64,000 bases of DNA from Mycobacterium sp. EPa45 (GTDB taxonomy: Bacteria > Actinomycetota > Actinomycetes > Mycobacteriales > Mycobacteriaceae): NCBI RefSeq assembly GCF_001021385.1, contig NZ_CP011773.1, positions 4,340,001 through 4,404,000 of the forward strand, given 5' to 3'. Shown one piece after another: positions 16,531 to 25,589 of the stretch. Position 1 is the stretch's first letter; each line of letters begins with the position of its first letter. Under the pieces are notes generated by a model, which was given only the letters and a program-made list of their open reading frames with translations, searched no databases and was not told where the DNA came from. Position numbers and translations under genes: made by a program.

Positions 16531-16812
16531 CTATCGGATTGGCTTAACTAAGTCAGTCCGCACACCAAGGTAAGGCACCTGCTCACCCTTGCGTGGTGGG
16601 GTCGCTGGCTCACCGCACAGCACGCAGAACGGATCACGGGCTAAGACACCGGCACGGAAGCGTTCGCGGTGCTCGCGGTCGTAACCGCGTTCCGTTGCAG
16701 AGGGACGGCGGCGACGGTCATACGCGGCCAAGTGGGCGGCGCACTTGCCGCCCCTCTTGACCGGCTTGCCGCAGAAACATGGGCGAGGTGGCTTAATCAT
16801 CGGCCACCACAT
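16531..16812 (-). pseudogene. Phage HNH endonuclease, 3'-truncated
   Basis: The 93-residue remnant opens MWWPMIKPPRPCFCGKPVKRGGKCAAHLAAYDRRRR in sense and continues with SATERGYDREHRERFRAG and RDPFCVLCGEPAT. This is the usual front half of small phage HNH nucleases beside terminase genes. The second half with the His-Asn-His residues is missing. After CGEPAT the sequence turns unrelated and stops 37 bp from the att core. The break fits loss of the 3' end at the island junction. Confidence 0.65.
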
Positions 16813-17143
16813 CCCGGTGCCATGTTGTGGCGAAAAGGATGCGCACCGGGTCCTTACTCAGGAAACCGTTGCGGTCGGTCACGCCCACCACAGCCTCAGC
16901 CGAGGCGCTCTCGGCGGTACAGATCAGCGGTAAGCCGAGTTCGTCAACAAGTGAACGAAATTCGCCCGTGAGCGCGACGAACTTCTCCGCATCGGCACCG
17001 AGGCAGTCATCGCGCTGCACCTTCACCCGATACGTTTCCCACGCAGCGGCCACTTGTGAGTAGCGGCTTAACGTCTTGGTCGGCACCGGGTGGCCGGGGC
17101 GGGTGAACAACCGAATCTCGGCAGCACGCCGCTCAAAGCTCAC
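16793..17143 (-). CDS. Small phage protein between terminase and HNH genes
   Basis: The 116-residue protein starts at GTG 17143, overlapping the upstream stop as GTGA, and overlaps the HNH start by 20 bp. It has helical segments (QVAAAWETYRVKVQRDD, KFVALTGEFRSLVDELGLP) and no recognised motif. The tight packing with the small terminase gene supports a phage origin. Confidence 0.5.
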   Translation of the reverse strand: MSFERRAAEIRLFTRPGHPVPTKTLSRYSQVAAAWETYRVKVQRDDCLGADAEKFVALTGEFRSLVDELGLPLICTAESASAEAVVGVTDRNGFLSKDPVRILFATTWHRDVVADD

Positions 17144-17493
17144 AGCACCTCACTCAGCAGCCGGTCAACGTAGTCGGTGGCATCGCCGGGGCGGGCAGGC
17201 GGATGCAGCGGGATCGCTCTGGACAGGCGGATCAGGTCACCGCGTGTGGCTTGCAGACCCGACAGCGAGGGATTTTTCACGAGACCGCCATCCCTGCCGG
17301 ACACCAACGTGCCGTGCTCTTCGATGTCGGCCCAGAACGCCTGATACAGCACGAGCGTTTCAGCGAACACGGCCAGTAACTCCCGATTCGCCGAAGGCCA
17401 CAGGCCGTCCCGGTAGAGGCGCTGGGCGTGCCGGTCAAAGACCGCTGCGGCCTCCCGGCCCAGCCGCCGAGGCGGCTCGAAACTGTCCGTCAC
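17140..17493 (-). CDS. Phage terminase small subunit, P27 family
   Basis: The 117-residue protein starts at GTG 17493. Upstream in-frame readings to 17547 are less likely, because CTGTGACGG-type starts align with the family. The signature is helical repeats with LLAVFAETLVLYQAFWADIE, then GGLVKNPSLSGLQATRGDLIRLSRAI. The latter matches the KNPxLxxLxxxxxxLxRL pattern of P27-type small terminases, which mark phage DNA for packaging. No large terminase follows; the next genes are a short protein and a truncated HNH gene. It is a leftover of a lost prophage or of island 2's left end. Confidence 0.75.
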   Translation of the reverse strand: MTDSFEPPRRLGREAAAVFDRHAQRLYRDGLWPSANRELLAVFAETLVLYQAFWADIEEHGTLVSGRDGGLVKNPSLSGLQATRGDLIRLSRAIPLHPPARPGDATDYVDRLLSEVL

Positions 17494-17971
17494 AGGTGCT
17501 CCAATGCATTTGCTATATAGTTTGCTACAGGAGCTAGCCGCTCCCACAAGAATGAAATTCAGAACTGGTCACTGCCACGAAGACGGCGAACCGAAGGGTG
17601 CCTAAGCAGGGCGCTCAGAGGTGACCGCCCACCCCATGCTAGTTGACAAGCTGTTATACATTCCGCGGTGTGCACGCCAGTGTGAGTAGTGCCGAGCATT
17701 GACCTGCGGTTGTGGCACATAAGGCCAGCCGAGGTGCTTTGCTGACGACTGACAATTGTTTGCTGAAATCACCCGGCCCGTTTGCTCAAAGTGCCGCCGA
17801 CTAGACGCGCCAAGTCGTCACCCTTGAGAATCACTGACCTGAGCCATTTTCGGTTGAAGTAGCTCACTACTTAGTTGCTTCGGCACCCCCATTGCGACCA
17901 TGTGATGTGTAGGGAGCTCCAAAGTTGGATGACCGCCAAGACAGGACGGTCACTGGTCGCCGGGGAAGATC
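17494..17971. other. Gap between phage remnant and exported-protein gene
   Basis: No convincing gene is seen. The stretch is moderately AT-richer than its flanks. It must contain the leftward promoter for the terminase remnant and the rightward promoter for the gene at 17972. Confidence 0.4.
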
Positions 17972-18700
17972 ATGTGTCTAGCGCTACCGAAGCCCACAAC
18001 TTCCGGAATCGCCGCTGTCATGGCAGGCGTGCTCGCCGTGACACTGCTGGCAGTGCCCAGGCTCGATGCTGTGGCTAACCGCCCACTCCGAGTTCATTGG
18101 GTGCAACTCACAGCCCTGACTGAGTCCGCGGGTGCACCGAACTTATCGTCGCCGAAGGTGCCTTTTGCCGTTGCGACAACAACGGCGCGTGCGCACATCT
18201 ACCCAGCAGCGGCAGGCACTCGGCCCGCGGTCACCACATCTACGGATGCCGGGGGTGCGGTGCTGAGCGCCCTAAACAACTTCCTGCACAATGCGGTCGC
18301 CAACTTGTGGAACTATGTGGTCGCTGGCGTAGGAGTCACCGTGGTTCCCTTAGCCCTCTGGGCTGTCGGCGCCGGCTTCGTCACTGTGGTGATCAGTGAG
18401 ATAATTTTCGATTCACTTGCGTGCGCCTTCAAGGTTCAACTGTGCGGCGCTAGCGCGGCGGCGTCCACACCGACAGCCTCTGCTACGGCGATGCCCAAAC
18501 TCGCTGCCCGCAGCGTCACCCACCGCGCGGACGTTTCGCGGTCCCGTCCGCAATACGCACTACCAATACCCTTGTCGCCGGGACTCGCCGGGCGACCTCC
18601 CCGACCCAGAAGGCAAGCGCTCGGTGCTACACCCCGTCCGTACGCCGTGGTAGCAGACCAAGCCTCGTTGCGTCACTTCCGGCGCACACCGAACCGTTGA
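17972..18700 (+). CDS. Exported/membrane protein of mycobacterial type, Ala/Pro/Thr-rich
   Basis: The 242-residue protein has an N-terminal hydrophobic segment (IAAVMAGVLAVTLLAVP, residues 12-28) that looks like a signal or anchor. A central helix-rich stretch contains ALNNFLHNAVANLWNYVVAGVGVTVVPLALWAVGAGFVTVV. The C-terminal 80 residues are basic and disordered. The architecture resembles the protein at 48452 (signal, central hydrophobic part, low-complexity tail). Such proteins are numerous in fast-growing mycobacteria; their function is unknown. Confidence 0.55.
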   Translation: MCLALPKPTTSGIAAVMAGVLAVTLLAVPRLDAVANRPLRVHWVQLTALTESAGAPNLSSPKVPFAVATTTARAHIYPAAAGTRPAVTTSTDAGGAVLSALNNFLHNAVANLWNYVVAGVGVTVVPLALWAVGAGFVTVVISEIIFDSLACAFKVQLCGASAAASTPTASATAMPKLAARSVTHRADVSRSRPQYALPIPLSPGLAGRPPRPRRQALGATPRPYAVVADQASLRHFRRTPNR

Positions 18701-18853
18701 ATTGGTGGCGAATGAGTCTGCCCTTCCCAGCTATCGGTACCGCTCGGACATCTTCCACCGAGTCGGCGACGGGCCGAGGGGTGATGAGCACGGACGGGAA
18801 TGATCGGTTGTAGATGAGAGGAATGCCGTGACTGATTGAAGAAAGGAGCTTGG

Positions 18854-20029
18854 TCAGCCACGTCGGCCGGCGCGTTCGGCGAATGCGTCGAGCGCGGCGA
18901 GTATTTCCGGAGAACGCCAGACTCTGTTGCGGGGTCCGTTGGTTGTCTCGATGAGGATTCCCGCTTTCGTGAGCGGGTTGAGGTAGCGGTGAGCATTGGT
19001 GGACTCGATGCCGAGTTCTTGCGCCAGTAGGACGGCGTTGACGACCGGGCGCCGGGTCAACAAGTCGGCGACCTTCCACACCGCGGAGTCCGAGCGCGCG
19101 CTGATCACACCGTTCCAGCTCTCCCGGATCTCGCGAAGATCGGCGACCAGTTGCCGCCCGTTGTCGATCGCCAAAATGGTGGCTCGCGAGAAGCTTTCGA
19201 CGATCGGCGCGGCGTCACCATCGCGATAGCTCGTCAATGCGGCGAAGTACGCGCCGGTATCGGCCAGCAGCCCGGCTGAGACCGGCACCGTCACCTGACG
19301 CGTCAACCCCTTGTTGCGCAGCATCGCCTGTACCAACGCTCGGCCCGTGCGGCCGTTGCCATCCGTGAAGGGGTGAATGGTCTCGAATTGTGCATGGCTC
19401 ACCGCAATCTGCGGCAGCGCAGGCACATCGACCCGGTTCGCGAACGCGATCAAATCGCTGATCGCCCCCCGGATCAACTCATGGCGCGGGCCGACGAACG
19501 TCGCGCCGATCGGGGTGGTCCCACCTCCGATCCAGACCGGTTCAGTGCGGAACTCGCCTGGCGTGTGGCGGGGATCGCTGGTCATCAGTGCGCGGTGCAT
19601 CGCTCGAATCGCGTCGGCGTCCACAGTGTCGGACAGGGTGACCGCGGCTTGCATCGCCGCGGTGTTAGCGACAACTAGGGCCGCGTTCTGCTTGGCTTTT
19701 CCGCCGGGCAACTCGGCCTCGCCGATTGCGCGTGCTGAGGCGGTCAGATTTTCAATCTGCGAACTCGCGGCGGACTCCGACCGCAGTAGCACCGACGCGA
19801 AGGGTGCGATCTCTCCGCCGAGCTCGGCATCGAATCGCGCGACCTCGCGGCTGGCCGACTCCGCGCCGGCCAGCACCGACGGCGCAAGGTCTAGGGCCAG
19901 GTCGGCGATGCTGGCAGGCCGCACGGGGTGATAGGTGCCGTACTTCGGCAGCGCTCGCCCGGCGTACCTCCTGCCTTGCGGCTCCCACCGCACGTTCTCG
20001 CGTACGACGGGGCTAAGTGAAGTCACCAC
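18854..20029 (-). CDS. Fic-family AMP transferase with built-in inhibitory helix and C-terminal winged helix
   Basis: The 391-residue protein starts at ATG 20029. The Fic motif HPFTDGNGRTGR lies mid-protein. An inhibitory-helix motif SSQIEN (S/T-x3-E-N) precedes it near residues 87-92, so this is a class II, self-inhibited Fic enzyme. The first 60 residues match the DUF4172/Fic-N style. The C-terminus (VVNAVLLAQELGIESTNAHRYLNPLTKAGILIE) is a winged helix that could bind DNA. The upstream region carries nested inverted repeats, suggesting autorepression. A deleted copy lies at 46249. Confidence 0.88.
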   Translation of the reverse strand: MVTSLSPVVRENVRWEPQGRRYAGRALPKYGTYHPVRPASIADLALDLAPSVLAGAESASREVARFDAELGGEIAPFASVLLRSESAASSQIENLTASARAIGEAELPGGKAKQNAALVVANTAAMQAAVTLSDTVDADAIRAMHRALMTSDPRHTPGEFRTEPVWIGGGTTPIGATFVGPRHELIRGAISDLIAFANRVDVPALPQIAVSHAQFETIHPFTDGNGRTGRALVQAMLRNKGLTRQVTVPVSAGLLADTGAYFAALTSYRDGDAAPIVESFSRATILAIDNGRQLVADLREIRESWNGVISARSDSAVWKVADLLTRRPVVNAVLLAQELGIESTNAHRYLNPLTKAGILIETTNGPRNRVWRSPEILAALDAFAERAGRRG

Positions 20030-20068
20030 TGCAGTTTAACTTCACTTAGCATTCTTAATGAAGTTAAA
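20013..20068. promoter_or_regulatory. Nested inverted repeats at the Fic start (likely autoregulatory operator)
   Basis: Two overlapping perfect inverted repeats are visible: CTAAGTGAAGT (20013-20023) with ACTTCACTTAG (20039-20049), and TTTAACTTCA (20035-20044) with TGAAGTTAAA (20059-20068). The first arm lies inside the first codons of the Fic gene. The Fic protein's own C-terminal winged helix is the obvious candidate binder. Confidence 0.6.
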
Positions 20069-20166
20069 AGACGGAGTTAGCTTCAACTATGGCACGGTGC
20101 GGTGTTCACGGCGTCGACGACACTTGGTGGTTCTTTAGGCATGGAGTAGCGGGTGCGGGTGGAGGA

Positions 20167-20448
20167 TCAGTTTGCGGCGGTGTCGCCCGGGAAACGGCCC
20201 GCGAGTGCCGTGAGCATGTCGAGGAGGCTGCGCCGGGCCACCGCGAGTGTTGTTAGATTGCCCTCGGTCTCGTAGGTCTGCATAGCTCTTTGGTTGGCGA
20301 CGTGGTCGCTCAGCTGGCTTTGCAGCTTTTCTATCTGTTGGTCAACGGCCTGTAATTCACGCTGTAGCTCAGCGCGGAAGTAGTCGGCCTGGGATTGGTC
20401 AGCAGCCCGATTGGCGGCGGACTGGACCCCGAAACGCTCGACGGTCAT
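20167..20448 (-). CDS. Small coiled-coil protein
   Basis: The 93-residue protein starts at ATG 20448. Most of it is one amphipathic helix (FRAELQRELQAVDQQIEKLQSQLSDHVANQ) followed by LTTLAVARRSLLDMLTALAGRF. It lacks a signal peptide. It lies 39 bp after the three-helix-bundle gene on the same strand, so the two are probably co-transcribed. No function is known. Confidence 0.55.
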   Translation of the reverse strand: MTVERFGVQSAANRAADQSQADYFRAELQRELQAVDQQIEKLQSQLSDHVANQRAMQTYETEGNLTTLAVARRSLLDMLTALAGRFPGDTAAN

Positions 20449-20487
20449 AGCCCTTACAAGGTAACGCAGGGTTTACGACAAAACGCG

Positions 20488-20682
20488 CTACGACCTGACG
20501 AGCTGAGCCAAACGATTGGCGGCGTGCTTCTCGACGAAGAGCGGGATGAAGTCGCGGATCGGACGTCCGTCGAATCGCCCGAACTCCTCGCTGACCGTAC
20601 GGGCGACCTGGTCACGCTCGATATGGGGATATGCACCGGCCAGCCCCTGCGTCAGCTGGTCCATGATCTGCTGCTCGGTCAC
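20488..20682 (-). CDS. Three-helix-bundle dimerisation-domain protein
   Basis: The 64-residue protein starts at GTG 20682. The pattern VARTVSEEFGRFDGRPIRDFIPLFVEKHAANRL is the hallmark of a small mycobacterial family I know as three-helix-bundle dimerisation-domain proteins, often found alone or next to regulators. It probably forms a dimer. The biochemical role is unknown. Confidence 0.7.
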   Translation of the reverse strand: MTEQQIMDQLTQGLAGAYPHIERDQVARTVSEEFGRFDGRPIRDFIPLFVEKHAANRLAQLVRS

Positions 20683-20816
20683 AGTGACCAGAGACTCAGA
20701 CTGCGTCTACGCCGGTGGCACGTCAAGAGGCCAGAGACCCCGTTGAGTGAGAGCGAGTCGGCCCATTCACCAGATCAGACATGCCACGAACGCCGGCGGT
20801 GATCTGAGCCGACAGA

Positions 20817-21590
20817 ATGGATGCCGTGCAGCTTTCGCAACACATCGTGGGCCCGACGCTGATCGTCGTCTGCGTGGTGATGGTGATTGCCGCCGCGGCG
20901 ATCTATTGGTCGACGGCGCTGGGCTCGCCGTCGACGGTGCCGCGCGCCGCAACTCGTGCAGTGCTGCAGTTGGCCGCTGTGGCTGGGATTCTCACGGCTG
21001 CATTGCGCAATCTGGGGACGTCAGTGGGCGTGCTCGCGGTGATGTTCGTCGCGGCGGCGGTCACTGCGGCGCGACGCAGCCAGTCTAATCGCTCGTGGCT
21101 TCTCACCGCCGCACTCGCGACGGGCATGACCGCGGTGCTGCCCCTGCTGCTCGCGTCGGGGCTGGTGCCGCTCACGGGCGTCGCCTTGGTGCCCATCGTC
21201 GGAATCCTTCTGGGAAGTACCATGACCGCGGTCTCGGTGGCCGCACGCCGTGCACTGGATACCCTCGGCACACGCGCCGGTGAGGTGGAAGCGCTCCTCA
21301 GCTTGGGATTCACCGATCGGCTTGCTCGAATGGAGATGATCGGCCCTACAGCCGCCGACGCCCTTCTACCGAACCTGGATCAGACCAGGACAGTAGGTCT
21401 GGTGACACTTCCGGGCGCCTTCGTCGGCGTGCTGCTGAGCACGGGTTCGGCAATACAGGCAGGTGCTGTGCAGATCTTGATTCTGCTGTCCATACTGCTG
21501 TCCCAGACATGTGCCGTCGCCGTCACGCTCGAGTTGATCGCCCGGGGTGCTATCCATCGCACCGCCACCACCGCAGTGGCACGCCGGTGA
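20817..21590 (+). CDS. FetB-like (UPF0014) ABC transporter permease
   Basis: The 257-residue protein starts at ATG 20817 and has about seven hydrophobic helices. The segment PIVGILLGSTMTAVSVAARRALDTLGTRAGEVEALLSLGFT and the later LLPNLDQTRTVGLVTLPGAFVGVLLSTGSAIQAGAVQILIL match the FetB/UPF0014 family, a metal-exporting ABC permease (iron in E. coli). The cognate ATPase FetA is normally adjacent but is not seen here. It may use a distant ATPase or may have lost its partner. Confidence 0.8.
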   Translation: MDAVQLSQHIVGPTLIVVCVVMVIAAAAIYWSTALGSPSTVPRAATRAVLQLAAVAGILTAALRNLGTSVGVLAVMFVAAAVTAARRSQSNRSWLLTAALATGMTAVLPLLLASGLVPLTGVALVPIVGILLGSTMTAVSVAARRALDTLGTRAGEVEALLSLGFTDRLARMEMIGPTAADALLPNLDQTRTVGLVTLPGAFVGVLLSTGSAIQAGAVQILILLSILLSQTCAVAVTLELIARGAIHRTATTAVARR

Positions 21591-21667
21591 CCTCTCCAGC
21601 TGCGGCACAGACGATCTGCAACTGACCGTCTGCCGCAAAACTCCGTCACGGACCTCAAGACAACATG

Positions 21668-22948
21668 TCAGCCAAGCGCATTGGACAGTGCGGTGAGGCT
21701 GGCGATTTCACTCGCACGGTCGGGACTAGCTGCCCTCACAGCGTGCAGGGCTTGGTCGATCTGACTGTCAAGGCGGCTCCATGCGGACTCGTCCATCGGT
21801 CGCAGAGTGGATTCGTCGTCGTCCCAAGCGGTTTCGAGCTCGGTGATCGTAGTTTTCGCGCCGCTTTGGTCACCGGTTCGGACTTTGGCGAGAGTGGCGT
21901 CCGCGATCGTGCGCAGTCGCGCGATCTCGGGTGCCGGAAAGTGGGCGGTTGACGGCCCCGGGTTCCCCGGCAGGGTCGGCACGCTGGCGGTCGGGGCGAC
22001 TGCAGCCGGGACATCTGACTCTTCGTCGTCGGCGAGGCTTTCGTGAGGCCGCGAGCCGGCCCAGACAAGGAGGGCCGCGGTGGCCGCGGCGACGATCAGG
22101 TAGTAGCCGAGTAGAACACGCTCTCGACTGGGAGTCGTGGTGACGATCGGTGTATGGGTGCCGTCGTAACTCTCCAGTACGTCGACGCGGCTATAGGTGA
22201 GGTAGCCGACCGTCGCCAGGATTGCGGCCAGGAAGGCGGCGCTAGTGACGGCGGTGCCGATGCCGAGGCCGCCCTGCGACCACGGCAATCCGAGCCAGTC
22301 ACCGAGGTTCGCGCCCAGCGGCCGGGTGAGGATGTAGGCCAGCCAGAAGGACAGCACCGCGTTGGCACCCAGCCGCCAACCGATGGCGATCGCGACGATC
22401 AAACCTGCGGGCAGCAATACCGCGATGCCTGGGCTCCAGCCGGTGATCTGCAGCGTCCAGTCACCGACGGCCGTCCCAAGCGCGAAAGTGATGAGGACCG
22501 CAAGCCAGTAGAAGAGCTCTCGGGGTCGTGTCACGATGCTGTGGATCGACAGCGTCCGTTCTCGCGAATACCACGAGGCGAACACAACACCCAGTGCGAC
22601 TGCGAAGGCGCCGGTGCTCAACGCAAGTGGGACACCGAGGTGGTCGGTGAGGATGTCGGTATAGAGCGTGCCGGTCACCGACAACACCACGACAGTCGGC
22701 CAGTACACGAACGGCACGTAGCGGCTCAGGCTGACCTGCCAGGCGAGGACGACGGCGAGCACGGCGGTGAAGATCAACGCGGTAGCGATCAATCCGACGC
22801 CCAGTGTCATGTTGATCCAATCGGCGAAGCTTTCGCCGACGGTGGTGCAGAGGATCTTGATCAGCCAGAACCAGAGGGTGACTTCGGGGACCTTGCTGAG
22901 CAGGGTGCGCCCGGTCGTCGGCGTGCCAGTCCTGGTCGTCTCCGTCAC
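21668..22948 (-). CDS. COG4705-type polytopic membrane protein with a C-terminal helical extension
   Basis: The 426-residue protein starts at ATG 22948. It opens KVPEVTLWFWLIKILCTTVGESFADWIN, a signature of the COG4705 membrane-protein family, and has about eight helices with an internal repeat (GTAVGDWTLQ and GANLGDWLGLPWS). After the last helix (YYLIVAAATAALLVWAG) comes a roughly 130-residue non-membrane tail with ARLRTIADATLAKVRTGDQ and AKTTITELETAWDDDESTLRPMDESAW. That extension is not typical of the family. These genes often sit near two-component systems, as here. Confidence 0.75.
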   Translation of the reverse strand: MTETTRTGTPTTGRTLLSKVPEVTLWFWLIKILCTTVGESFADWINMTLGVGLIATALIFTAVLAVVLAWQVSLSRYVPFVYWPTVVVLSVTGTLYTDILTDHLGVPLALSTGAFAVALGVVFASWYSRERTLSIHSIVTRPRELFYWLAVLITFALGTAVGDWTLQITGWSPGIAVLLPAGLIVAIAIGWRLGANAVLSFWLAYILTRPLGANLGDWLGLPWSQGGLGIGTAVTSAAFLAAILATVGYLTYSRVDVLESYDGTHTPIVTTTPSRERVLLGYYLIVAAATAALLVWAGSRPHESLADDEESDVPAAVAPTASVPTLPGNPGPSTAHFPAPEIARLRTIADATLAKVRTGDQSGAKTTITELETAWDDDESTLRPMDESAWSRLDSQIDQALHAVRAASPDRASEIASLTALSNALG

Positions 22949-23082
22949 GTCACGGACCGTAGGCGGCGGTCGCTGAGTACTCGCTGAGAGACAGTAGCCG
23001 GACCGGAAGCCGATGTGCTTAGGTGAGGCTCACCATCATCGGTGGGTTCACCAGTCGTGAGCGATTGTTCGAAGTGGGGAGC

Positions 23083-23895
23083 ATGTCGGCCAGCCAGATT
23101 GCCCTGCTCGGCGCCTTCGCCGGGTTCACAATTTTCATTGGCCTGCCCATCGGGCGGTTGCGCACGCCGATGCCAACGCTGAAGGCCGGGCTCAACGCGG
23201 TCGCGATCGGCATCTTGGTCTTTCTGCTGTGGGACGTGTTGGCTCATGCGTGGGAGCCGGTCGACCGGGCGCTGGCAACTGGCCGGGTCGCCGATGTGTT
23301 GGTGATGGGCGCGCTGTTGGCAGCGACCTTCGGCATCGGTCTTCTGGGGCTGGCCTGGGTGGACGGTTTGCGAAGTCGAAACACAACTGCTCCCAGCAGC
23401 TTTCAGGCCTCCCCCACCGACACTGTCAGCACCGTGACAGCGACGCACACACGTCGTCTGGCGCTGATGATCGCCAGCGGGATCGGGTTGCACAATTTCG
23501 CCGAAGGCCTGGCGATCGGCAACTCGGCGGCAAGCGGCGAGTTATCCCTGGCGGTGCTGCTCGTCGTCGGGTTCGCCCTGCACAACGCGACCGAAGGGTT
23601 CGGTATTGTCGCGCCCCTGGCGGGACAGCGGCCGTCGTGGGGCTTGTTGATGGTGTTGGGCCTCATCGGAGGTGGGCCGACTTTCATCGGGACCCTCGTC
23701 GGGCAGCGCTTCGTCAGCGAAACAGTGTCGGTCGCGTTTCTCGGCCTGGCGGCTGGCTCGATCCTGTACGTCGTCATCGAACTTCTCGCCGTAGCCCGGA
23801 ACGCCAATCTCAAATTGCTGACGGCATGGGGCGTCTTCATCGGAGTAGTGGCGGGTTTCGCCACTGACGCGATCATCACTGTCGCCGGAGCCTGA
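23083..23895 (+). CDS. ZIP-family metal transporter
   Basis: The 270-residue protein starts at ATG 23083, because GTGGGGAGC precedes it; an in-frame upstream start at 23023 would add a non-hydrophobic leader. Eight helices are predicted. The metal-binding signatures are GLHNFAEGLAIGNSA in the fourth helix and FALHNATEGFGIV in the fifth. A His-poor cytosolic loop lies between residues 100 and 130. It probably takes up zinc or another divalent metal. Proximity to FetB and the two-component system suggests metal homeostasis. Confidence 0.85.
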   Translation: MSASQIALLGAFAGFTIFIGLPIGRLRTPMPTLKAGLNAVAIGILVFLLWDVLAHAWEPVDRALATGRVADVLVMGALLAATFGIGLLGLAWVDGLRSRNTTAPSSFQASPTDTVSTVTATHTRRLALMIASGIGLHNFAEGLAIGNSAASGELSLAVLLVVGFALHNATEGFGIVAPLAGQRPSWGLLMVLGLIGGGPTFIGTLVGQRFVSETVSVAFLGLAAGSILYVVIELLAVARNANLKLLTAWGVFIGVVAGFATDAIITVAGA

Positions 23896-24152
23896 CAGCG
23901 TTGCGACGAACCATGCGATCGCAGAAACGGTTGGCCCGCAACGCGTTACTGAGAAGCGGCGCGCTACGCCGCCTGCTGTTGGCGGCGGTGGCAGTCCGCC
24001 CTTAGGAGTCGCCGGGTTCGACCGGGACGCTTCCGCGGCGTCGCAGTCCATGACACCGAGGTTTGATCAGTTCCCGAGCCGCCGCTGTCGGCGGGTGGCT
24101 TCGCGGTGCGGTTACCAATGACTTCAGCCCGAGACTGTTGCACAGTGATGGA

Positions 24153-25589
24153 GTGAACGGCGCCGTCATCCCATCATCTGAGCTGTCGCAACCATTGGCG
24201 CCCCCACGACTGCGACTGCGGTTGCCGCAGTGGAGCATCGCTGCCCGGTCTGCCATCATCGCCGGAACCGTCGTGTTCGTTGCGTTCACTCTGACCGGCG
24301 CAGCTTTGACCGGGGTCTTTTATCGTTCCCTGATCACAGGCGTGGATGCCGCCGCAGCAGCGCGGGTACGCGATGTGTCGGCCGGCCTGATCGAGGACAC
24401 TCCGGCCGATCTCGACGACCCGTTGCTGGCCACCGATCAGCGCATCGACGCGGTGCAGGTCATCGCTCCCGACGGCACAGTGCAGCGCCGGTCCGACAGC
24501 GTCTCCGACACCCCGTTGATCCCGCTGAATGAGGTCGGCTCAGGCTTGCGGACGGGGATGGCGCCAACGAGCTCCCCCGACGGCGACATGCGGATCAGCG
24601 CGCAGTCGATCACCACGCCCAAGGGGGCATTCATCGTTGTGGTGGCCGGCGGCGACGACGCTGCCGAGTCGACCGTTCGTACCGCGGTCATTCTGTTGTT
24701 GCTCGCTGCCCCGGTGGTCGTCGCCGTAGCGGCTGGCGCCACGTATCGCCTCGTCCGGCGATCACTCCGATCGGTGGATGCCATGCGCGCGCGTGTCGCG
24801 GCGATCAGCAGCGCAGACCTTGCCGAGCGCGTTCCCGTCCCTGCAGGGCGCGACGAGATTTCCGCGCTGGCGGTCACCATGAATCACATGCTGGATCGGA
24901 TCGAGGCCGGCCATGTCGCGCAGCGCCAGTTCGTCGGTGACGCCTCTCATGAGTTGCGAAGCCCCTTGACGGCGATCATCTCGGCTCTCGACGTCGCCGT
25001 CGCGCATCCCGAACTGCTCGACGTCGAATTGGCCAGAGACACACTGGTTCCTGAGGCGCAACGCATGCGCACTCTCGTCGAGGACTTGTTGTTGTTGGCG
25101 CGCGCCGACGAGCGCGGACTGACCTTCCATCGCGAACCGACCCGGCTCGACGAGGTCGCCACCGGTGAAGTGATCCGGCTGCGCCGCACCTGCCGACATC
25201 CGGTCCACATCGCCGCGGACCCCGTCGAGGTGAACGGCGATGCGGCCGCGTTGTCACGGGTGGTGCGCAATTTGCTCGACAACGCCGCGCGTCACGCGAC
25301 GTCGCAGATCGATGTCGAAGTCTGTCGCGAAAGCGGCGCGGCGATCCTGACTGTCGCCGACGACGGACCCGGGATCCCTGCCGCGGACCGTCAGCGCGTG
25401 TTCGACAGATTCGTGCGCCTGGACAGCTCTCGGTCGCGTGGCGGTGGCGGAAGCGGATTGGGGTTGTCCATCGTGGCTGAAATCGTCGCTGCGCACGGCG
25501 GACAGATCAGTATCACCGGCCGACCGGGCGGTGGCACGGTGGTAAGGGTTCAGTTGCCGGCCGCGACGACGCCGGATTCCAACCGATAG
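24153..25589 (+). CDS. Sensor histidine kinase
   Basis: The protein is 478 residues from GTG 24153; an in-frame ATG at 24063 is the alternative. Two transmembrane helices (AARSAIIAGTVVFVAFTLTGAAL, and TAVILLLLAAPVVVAVAAGA) bracket a roughly 130-residue sensor domain. HAMP follows. The H-box is FVGDASHELRSPLTAI, the N-box NLLDNAARHA, G1 DDGPGIP and G2 GSGLGLSIV. It is a complete EnvZ/OmpR-type kinase. Its response regulator is the next gene, but encoded convergently, with 3' ends overlapping by 40 bp. Confidence 0.93.
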   Translation: MNGAVIPSSELSQPLAPPRLRLRLPQWSIAARSAIIAGTVVFVAFTLTGAALTGVFYRSLITGVDAAAAARVRDVSAGLIEDTPADLDDPLLATDQRIDAVQVIAPDGTVQRRSDSVSDTPLIPLNEVGSGLRTGMAPTSSPDGDMRISAQSITTPKGAFIVVVAGGDDAAESTVRTAVILLLLAAPVVVAVAAGATYRLVRRSLRSVDAMRARVAAISSADLAERVPVPAGRDEISALAVTMNHMLDRIEAGHVAQRQFVGDASHELRSPLTAIISALDVAVAHPELLDVELARDTLVPEAQRMRTLVEDLLLLARADERGLTFHREPTRLDEVATGEVIRLRRTCRHPVHIAADPVEVNGDAAALSRVVRNLLDNAARHATSQIDVEVCRESGAAILTVADDGPGIPAADRQRVFDRFVRLDSSRSRGGGGSGLGLSIVAEIVAAHGGQISITGRPGGGTVVRVQLPAATTPDSNR

